Source: an uncultured Marivita sp. (GTDB taxonomy: Bacteria > Pseudomonadota > Alphaproteobacteria > Rhodobacterales > Rhodobacteraceae). Taken from it: DNA of 64,000 nt. The stretch covers positions 124,001 to 188,000 of the forward strand of contig NZ_CANKYW010000006.1 in assembly GCF_947488135.1 (NCBI RefSeq). The letters are read 5' to 3'. Shown in pieces: positions 58,919-64,000 of the stretch. The number at the start of each line of letters is the position of its first letter. Position 1 is the first letter of the stretch. The position numbers and the translations under genes are program-made. The notes under the pieces were generated by a model. That model did no database searches. It was not told the DNA's origin and saw nothing but the letters and a program-made list of their open reading frames with translations.

Positions 58919-60634
58919 ATGGCACTGGTTGAGGGCGTGACCCACTCAAAAGCCGGCGGGCGCAAGGATGCGGATGTGGTGCTCGGGGACGACTGGGTCG
59001 CCCCCGACAGAACCGTTGAATCCGAAGTGCGCAGCATCCGGGAAAAGCGGGGTCTTTTTGCGCTCAACCGGTCTCCGTTGACCCGGAAGATCATAACCTT
59101 CAACCTCGTCGCCCTCAACTTCCTGGTGGCGGGGATCCTGTTCCTGAACTCCTCGCGCGACACGCTTGCCGAACAGAAAGCGGAGTCGGTGAGGATCGAA
59201 GCAGAACTCATCGCCGACGTTTTTGAGGCGCAGGCCTTGGGAGAACCCACCGTCAACCTTGGCACCGGGGTGGGGATCGATGTCGGCGACACGCTCGACA
59301 ATCTTGAAATGCGGCCCGGTCTGCGGGTGTTCATCTTCGATGCCGCACGGTTCCTTGTCGGCGATATCAATGGCGCGGATCAGACCGGCCAGCCGTTGCC
59401 GGCGTCAGAGAAACCGACGGTCATTTCTGACTTCCTGATGACCGTGTGGAACAGCGTATCGTCGGTCTTCCGGTCTGAAGAAGGGCTGGAAGCTCTCACG
59501 CTCGAAGACATCTTGCGCCGACAGATCGAAGAGACCGACCCGACACTGACGCGGATCGAACGCGCGGAAGGTCCGCTTGGCGAAACCATTTTCACGGCGC
59601 TAAGTCCGATCCAGGTCGAAACCGGTGTTGCCGGTACAATCGCCCTCGTCAGCTACGCGCCCGAGATCGACGCAGCGGTGCGCCTTGAGCGTGAGAACGT
59701 GTTGCAGATGTTCGTCATCGCCACGCTCGTGTCCATCGGCCTGAGCCTTGTCCTGGCCTCCACGATTTCTAACCCGATTTCCAACCTCGCCGACGCGGCC
59801 GAAGTTGGGCGCGACCGAAACCGCCGCAATGTGTCCTCGGGGCGCATCCGCATTCCAGATCTGACGGCCCGTCCGGACGAGATCGGCCGCCTTTCCGGCG
59901 CGTTGCGCGGTATGGTTGCAGCCTTGTACGACCGGATTGATGCGAACGAGCAATTCGCGGCGGACGTCGCACACGAGATCAAGAACCCATTGGCCTCATT
60001 GCGGTCTGCGGTTGGAACGTTGCGCGTTGCGCGCAAACCGGATCAGGTCGACCGATTGCTCGATGTCATCGACCATGATGTCCGTCGTCTGGACCGGCTG
60101 GTCAGCGATATTTCCAACGCATCCCGCCTGGACAGCGAACTGGTAAAAGAGGAAGAGGCCGAATTCAATCTTCTGGACATGCTTGGCAATCTTGCGCAGT
60201 TCCTTGGCGAAGACGCCAAACGCCGGGGCATCGAATTCATCGCCGATTTGCCGGATCGTCCGATCATGTTGCACGGGCTGGAAGCGCGTCTGGCGCAGGT
60301 CTTTGTTAACCTAATCACCAATGCGATCAGCTTTTGCGAAGATGGCGATGCCATCCGCCTTTGGGCGCGCCGCCGCGAGAACAGGGTCCTGATCGTGGTC
60401 GAGGACACTGGCCCGGGCATTCCGGACGAGGCCCTCACCAAGATCTTCAAACGGTTCTATTCGCAGCGCCCTGAAAACGATTTCGGCAACAACTCCGGTC
60501 TGGGCCTCGCGATTTCAAAGCAGATCGTCGAGGCGCATGGCGGCGTGATCTGGGCCGAGAATATCCGTCCGACCGAAGCGGATGCGACCTCCGAACCGCT
60601 AGGTGCGCGGTTCGTCGTCGGCTTGCCTCTCTGA
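58919..60634 (+). CDS. chvG: Sensor histidine kinase ChvG
   Basis: 571 residues: a 55-residue cytoplasmic N-terminus, transmembrane helices at about 57-77 and 262-282 enclosing a periplasmic sensor domain, a HAMP-like segment (NPISNLADAAEVGRDRN), the H-box VAHEIKNPLASL with His352, N-box NLITNAISF, and G-boxes VEDTGPGIP and GLGLAISKQIV. ATG lies 2 nt after the chvI stop. hprK begins 8 nt downstream. Confidence 0.94.
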   Translation: MALVEGVTHSKAGGRKDADVVLGDDWVAPDRTVESEVRSIREKRGLFALNRSPLTRKIITFNLVALNFLVAGILFLNSSRDTLAEQKAESVRIEAELIADVFEAQALGEPTVNLGTGVGIDVGDTLDNLEMRPGLRVFIFDAARFLVGDINGADQTGQPLPASEKPTVISDFLMTVWNSVSSVFRSEEGLEALTLEDILRRQIEETDPTLTRIERAEGPLGETIFTALSPIQVETGVAGTIALVSYAPEIDAAVRLERENVLQMFVIATLVSIGLSLVLASTISNPISNLADAAEVGRDRNRRNVSSGRIRIPDLTARPDEIGRLSGALRGMVAALYDRIDANEQFAADVAHEIKNPLASLRSAVGTLRVARKPDQVDRLLDVIDHDVRRLDRLVSDISNASRLDSELVKEEEAEFNLLDMLGNLAQFLGEDAKRRGIEFIADLPDRPIMLHGLEARLAQVFVNLITNAISFCEDGDAIRLWARRRENRVLIVVEDTGPGIPDEALTKIFKRFYSQRPENDFGNNSGLGLAISKQIVEAHGGVIWAENIRPTEADATSEPLGARFVVGLPL

Positions 60635-60642
60635 GCGTTGCC

Positions 60643-61083
60643 ATGTCCGAAGACGGCGCGCTGACCCTTCACGCCACGGCGGTTGCGGTCGATGGTCAGG
60701 CCGTGCTGCTGAAAGGTGCCTCTGGTTCGGGCAAATCCTCTCTCGCGCTCGAGATGATGGCACGGGGCGCGACGCTCGTCGCGGACGACCGGGTGATTTT
60801 GACCGGTGCCGCTGATAGTGTCGTCCTGACTTGCCCGGAACCGCTTTGCGGATTGATCGAGGCGCGGGGTGTTGGCCTCCTGCATGCGCGATACCTGTCC
60901 CCCGCGAAGTTGTGCGTTGTGGTCGATATGGACCAAATCGAAACGGATAGGCTGCCCCCGGATCGGACGATCACATACCACGCACAAACATTTCCATTGC
61001 TTCACAATGTCGAGTCGCAGCATTTCCCTGCCGCAATTCTGCAATATCTACGTGCGGAAGAAATTCGACGTCAGTCTTCCTGA
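60643..61083 (+). CDS. hprK: HPr kinase/phosphorylase, short alphaproteobacterial form
   Basis: 146 residues, only the C-terminal kinase domain of HprK (about 310 in Firmicutes). P-loop GASGSGKS (25-32), an ADDRV segment (48-52) corresponding to the catalytic region and EARGVGLLHAR, the HprK family signature. It should phosphorylate a serine of the HPr encoded three genes later. In the chvIG-hprK-rapZ-EIIA-ptsH run. Confidence 0.92.
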   Translation: MSEDGALTLHATAVAVDGQAVLLKGASGSGKSSLALEMMARGATLVADDRVILTGAADSVVLTCPEPLCGLIEARGVGLLHARYLSPAKLCVVVDMDQIETDRLPPDRTITYHAQTFPLLHNVESQHFPAAILQYLRAEEIRRQSS

Positions 61084-61099
61084 ATACGGAACAAAACGC

Positions 61100-62023
61100 A
61101 TGTCGATCCAACCGAACGGGAATCGGGTTGTCCTCGTCTCCGGGCCGTCTGGCGCCGGGCGGTCGACTGCGATCAACGTGCTGGAGGACATGGGCTTCGA
61201 AGCGATTGACAACATTCCGTTGCGGATGATCCCGCGCCTGTTCGATGGTGGCCCGATCGACCGACCGCTCGCATTGGGGATCGATGTGAGAAACCGCGAC
61301 TTCTCTGCGGAAAGCCTGATCGAATTGCATGCCGACCTGGTGGGCCGCATCGAAGGGAACGCGGTGCTCTTGTTTCTGGACAGCCGACCGGATGTTCTGT
61401 TGCGCCGCTATTCGGAAACGCGTCGTCGGCATCCCTTGGCGCAGGAGGAAACGCCGGAAATCGGGATCGCCCGCGAGATCGATCTGTTGCGGCCGGTCCT
61501 CGACCGCGCGGATATCGTGATCGATACGTCGTTGCTGTCGCCGCATGACCTCAAGGCCGAATTGCACAAATGGTTCGCCGATACGTCGTCACAGACGCTT
61601 TCCGTGGCGGTTCAGTCCTTTTCCTACAAGCGCGGTATCCCGCACGGGGTCGATATGGTTTTCGATTGCCGGTTCCTGTCGAACCCGCATTGGCAGGATG
61701 ACTTGCGGGACAAGACGGGACTTGCGGATGATGTCAGAGACCATGTGACATCGGATACCCGGTTCGGCCCTTTCGTCGATCGCATCACCAATATGCTGAC
61801 ATTTCTGCTTCCCGAGATGGAAGAGGAAGGCAAAACGCATCTTTCGATTGGCATCGGGTGTACCGGAGGGCAACACAGGTCGGTTGTCGTTACGGAAGAG
61901 ATCGCGAGAACGCTTGCAGAGGACGGCTGGCGGGTGTCAATTGCGCACAAGGAACTGGCCCGACGGGGGATCGTGGCCGCCGGCAGCTCAGATCTGCCGG
62001 ATCGCGAAAAGGTGGCAGAGTGA
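61100..62023 (+). CDS. rapZ: RNase adapter protein RapZ / YvcJ family
   Basis: 307 residues. N-terminal nucleotide-binding domain with GPSGAGRS (15-22), where Arg replaces the usual Walker-A Lys, VLEDMGFEAIDNIP, and VLLFLDSRPDVLLRRYSETRRRHPL. C-terminal domain with SFSYKRGIPHGVDMVFDCRFLSNP and GCTGGQHRSV, the conserved small-molecule or RNA-contact motif. Start ATG 61100 fits the family. The overlap with the EIIA gene is 4 nt (GTGA). Confidence 0.93.
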   Translation: MSIQPNGNRVVLVSGPSGAGRSTAINVLEDMGFEAIDNIPLRMIPRLFDGGPIDRPLALGIDVRNRDFSAESLIELHADLVGRIEGNAVLLFLDSRPDVLLRRYSETRRRHPLAQEETPEIGIAREIDLLRPVLDRADIVIDTSLLSPHDLKAELHKWFADTSSQTLSVAVQSFSYKRGIPHGVDMVFDCRFLSNPHWQDDLRDKTGLADDVRDHVTSDTRFGPFVDRITNMLTFLLPEMEEEGKTHLSIGIGCTGGQHRSVVVTEEIARTLAEDGWRVSIAHKELARRGIVAAGSSDLPDREKVAE

Positions 62024-62421
62024 TTGGGATCGTGATCGTCGCTCACGGTGGTTTGGCGCATGAGTATCTTGCCGCCGTCGAACACGTCGTGGGCCATCAG
62101 CCCGGCATGGCTGCAGTGTCGATTGATGCCGACCACAATCGCGACGCCAAGCAAAACGAAATTTGCACCTTGGCCGACGAGGTCGATACCGGCGACGGCG
62201 TGGTGATCGTGACCGATATGTTCGGAGGATCACCGTCGAACCTTAGCCTTCGGGCGTGCCAGCCGGAGAACCGCCGGATCGTGTACGGCGCCAACCTGCC
62301 GATGCTGATCAAACTTGCCAAAAGTCGGGATAAAACGGTGCCGGAAGCGGTGCGCGCCGCTTTGGATGCAGGCCGGAAATACATTGACAGCCAAGACATA
62401 ACTCTTGATCAGAGCGCCTGA
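62020..62421 (+). CDS. PTS EIIA component, mannose/fructose family
   Basis: 133 residues, EIIA-Man fold: phosphorylatable His9 in IVIVAHGGLA, then TDMFGGSPSNLSLRA and GANLPMLIKLA, matching the family. It lacks the EIIB domain present in E. coli ManX. No EIIC/EIID sugar permease is nearby, so a regulatory role is more likely than sugar uptake. GTG start overlaps the rapZ stop. Confidence 0.92.
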   Translation: MIGIVIVAHGGLAHEYLAAVEHVVGHQPGMAAVSIDADHNRDAKQNEICTLADEVDTGDGVVIVTDMFGGSPSNLSLRACQPENRRIVYGANLPMLIKLAKSRDKTVPEAVRAALDAGRKYIDSQDITLDQSA

Positions 62422-62448
62422 TCACAAGGGTTAGGGAGGCCCGTCTAT

Positions 62449-62727
62449 ATGTCCGCCACGGCGCAGCGCGTTCTTGAAATCGTGAATGAGAAGGGATTGC
62501 ACGCTCGGGCGTCGGCGAAACTGGTCGAGGTTGTCGAAGGTTTCGACGCAACGGCCGAAGTTCGCAAGGACGGGATGAGCGCCTCCGGCGACAGCATCAT
62601 GGGGCTTTTGATGTTGGCAGCCTCCAAAGGAACCTCTATTGAGGTAGTCACCTCAGGGCCGGACGCAGAGGCCCTTGCCACCGCAATCGAGACATTGGTG
62701 GCTGATCGGTTTGGAGAAGGCAACTGA
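62449..62727 (+). CDS. ptsH: Phosphocarrier protein HPr
   Basis: 92 residues. His18 in KGLHARAS is the EI phosphorylation site and Ser49 in SGDSIMGLLML the HprK site (Ser46 in Firmicutes). With HprK and EIIA it makes a regulatory PTS; EI is not in this window. Starts 27 nt after the EIIA gene, TTAGGGAGG upstream. Confidence 0.95.
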   Translation: MSATAQRVLEIVNEKGLHARASAKLVEVVEGFDATAEVRKDGMSASGDSIMGLLMLAASKGTSIEVVTSGPDAEALATAIETLVADRFGEGN

Positions 62728-62775
62728 CCCTCGGGTCGGTATGGGCAACCGGAAAACAGGACGACATACCGCACT

Positions 62776-63657
62776 ATGGTTGATAGCTATCAGCATTCAT
62801 CGACCGACGCGCGCCCTCTGGCGCCGGCAGAGGTGCCCTACGACAAGCGCAAGCTGAGCTACGCCAACACGTTCACCAACCCCTGGAAATCCAACACGAT
62901 CCGCGCGATGGAATGGATGACCGGCAAGATCCCGTTGCTGCGTCTCGTGCGTCGTTTCGAACGGATGGGCCCCGCCGAAGGACAAGCCTTCTGGGGTCAG
63001 GCGCTTGGTCTGATGAAGATCGCCTTGGAAACGCCGCCGGAGCAGATCGCGCGCATTCCGAAGACCGGGCCGGTGATCGTCGTCGCGAACCATCCGCACG
63101 GTCTGGTCGACGGCATGATCCTTGCAGAGCTGATCGGGCGGGTGCGGACCGATTACAAGATCCTTACACGTTCGCTTCTCACGGGTGTGACCGAGATCGA
63201 GGAATTCATGATCCCGGTGCCTTTCCCGCACGAGGAAGATGCCCGCGAGCAAAGTCTCGAGATGCGCAGCCGGGCGATGAGCCATCTCAAAGGCGGCGGT
63301 GTGATCGCACTGTTCCCGTCGGGCGTCGTTGCATCGAGCGACAGTCTTTTCGGCCCGGCGATCGAACGGAACTGGAATCCATTTACGGCAAATCTGATCC
63401 AGAGGTCTGGCGCGACGGTCGTGCCGGTTTTCTTTCCTGGCCAAAACTCCCGGGCCTACCAGATCGCCAATCGCTTATCGGCGACGATCCGGCAGGGTTT
63501 GCTGATCCACGAGGTCATTCACGCCTGTGGCAAACCGCAGGCCCCGATTGTCGGCGAACCCATTCCCGCAGATGCGATCGAAGCCTACGCAGGACGCAGC
63601 CGCGATTTCGTGTCGAGCCTGCGGGAAACGACCATGGCTTTGGGGCAAAGATCCTAG
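62776..63657 (+). CDS. Lysophospholipid acyltransferase family protein
   Basis: 293 residues. [10 protein letters not shown] (about 105-114) supplies the catalytic His-Asp pair in the spacing of the hemolysin/COG3176 and plant-like subfamily, and [12 protein letters not shown] takes the place of the FPEGTR motif. No clear transmembrane helix, so peripheral membrane association is likely. Substrate is uncertain; candidates are lyso-ornithine lipid and lysophosphatidic acid. Last gene on this strand; its stop overlaps the convergent gene. Confidence 0.78.
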   Translation: MVDSYQHSSTDARPLAPAEVPYDKRKLSYANTFTNPWKSNTIRAMEWMTGKIPLLRLVRRFERMGPAEGQAFWGQALGLMKIALETPPEQIARIPKTGPVIVVANHPHGLVDGMILAELIGRVRTDYKILTRSLLTGVTEIEEFMIPVPFPHEEDAREQSLEMRSRAMSHLKGGGVIALFPSGVVASSDSLFGPAIERNWNPFTANLIQRSGATVVPVFFPGQNSRAYQIANRLSATIRQGLLIHEVIHACGKPQAPIVGEPIPADAIEAYAGRSRDFVSSLRETTMALGQRS

Positions 63658-64000
63658 CGCGTCGGAACCGGGGTTTCGCCTCGGTAGTCATAGAATCCGC
63701 GCTGCGTTTTCCGGCCAAGCCACCCGGCCTCAACGTATTTCGTCAGCAGGGGACAGGGGCGATACTTGGTATCCGCCAAACCGTCGTGCAGCACGTTCAT
63801 GATCGCGAGGCAGGTGTCGAGCCCGATGAAATCGGCAAGTTCGAGCGGACCCATCGGGTGGTTCGCGCCAAGCTTCATCGACTGGTCGATGGAATTCACG
63901 TTTCCGACGCCTTCGTAAAGCGTATACACCGCCTCGTTGATCATCGGCATCAGGATGCGATTGACGATGAAGGCTGGGAAATCCTCGGCTGAGGCTGCCG
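63654..64000 (-). CDS. 3-hydroxybutyryl-CoA dehydrogenase, C-terminal part (cut by window edge)
   Basis: The minus strand reads [20 protein letters not shown] then [42 protein letters not shown] and [12 protein letters not shown], the C-terminal half of a bacterial short 3-hydroxyacyl-CoA dehydrogenase. About 115 residues are inside the window; the NAD domain is beyond the edge. The enzyme would link the polyhydroxybutyrate cycle and crotonyl-CoA supply for Ccr. Confidence 0.9.
   Translation of the reverse strand, partial: AASAEDFPAFIVNRILMPMINEAVYTLYEGVGNVNSIDQSMKLGANHPMGPLELADFIGLDTCLAIMNVLHDGLADTKYRPCPLLTKYVEAGWLGRKTQRGFYDYRGETPVPTR

Overview
The window reads as chromosomal DNA of a marine alphaproteobacterium of the order Rhodobacterales (Roseobacter group or close kin). 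Evidence: GC-rich by eye; an ethylmalonyl-CoA pathway (ccr, ecm, mcd, mch, mcl2); an OdhB with two lipoyl domains; the order pckA / chvI-chvG-hprK-rapZ-EIIA-ptsH; an HvrA-like H-NS protein; a luxR-luxI pair; and TCA genes in the order lpd, odhB, odhA, sucD, sucC, mdh, mcl2, mch, sdhCDAB, close to what I remember of Rhodobacter sphaeroides. I saw no rRNA, tRNA, CRISPR array, insertion sequence or phage gene.

Layout. 1-7655: 5' part of glgP, a coupled aminotransferase/acetyltransferase pair, a zinc-ribbon membrane protein, and ftsE-ftsX-plsC plus a PPOX flavoprotein. 7656-18692 (minus strand): TCA block lpd, MAPEG protein, a small unknown gene, odhB, odhA, sucD, sucC, mdh, with many strong hairpins between genes. 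18841-27668 (mostly plus): TauE-like permease, mcl2-nnrU-DUF1737-mch, sdhC-sdhD-sdhA-lipoprotein-sdhB, ZIP-like transporter. 27669-31742: ornithine/lysine decarboxylase with a possible leader RNA, a DUF1989 protein, an unknown membrane protein, deoD and an H-NS-like gene. 32016-37055: ecm, a PlsB-like acyltransferase and ccr. 37268-38903: quorum-sensing cassette. 38942-45277: RecD-like helicase, NADP oxidoreductase, acyl-CoA ligase plus MaoC hydratase, rpe, ghrA. 45281-50941: rodA, mrdA, mreD, mreC, mreB. 51276-56053: secreted protein, GcvT-type FAD dehydrogenase, mcd. 56269-64000: pckA, chvIG, hprK-rapZ-EIIA-ptsH, an acyltransferase and the end of a 3-hydroxyacyl-CoA dehydrogenase gene.

Functional picture. 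The TCA cycle from 2-oxoglutarate to oxaloacetate, acetyl-CoA assimilation through the ethylmalonyl-CoA pathway (which ends in succinyl-CoA and malate) and gluconeogenesis through pckA lie together here. Three repeated non-coding motifs seem to tie them: (i) paired TGTGATCACA boxes 21 bp apart upstream of both sucC and sdhC; (ii) a LacI-type half-palindrome (TTAGCGCAACC) upstream of sdhC and twice between pckA and chvI, with a more symmetric relative upstream of glgP; (iii) a 12-13-base motif CTGCNTTGCGGC(A/G) in front of all four transcription units that carry ethylmalonyl-CoA pathway genes (mcl2-mch, ecm, ccr, mcd). These motifs, and a hairpin covering the luxI ribosome-binding site, are the observations I consider most worth checking. 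All were found by eye and none was tested statistically.
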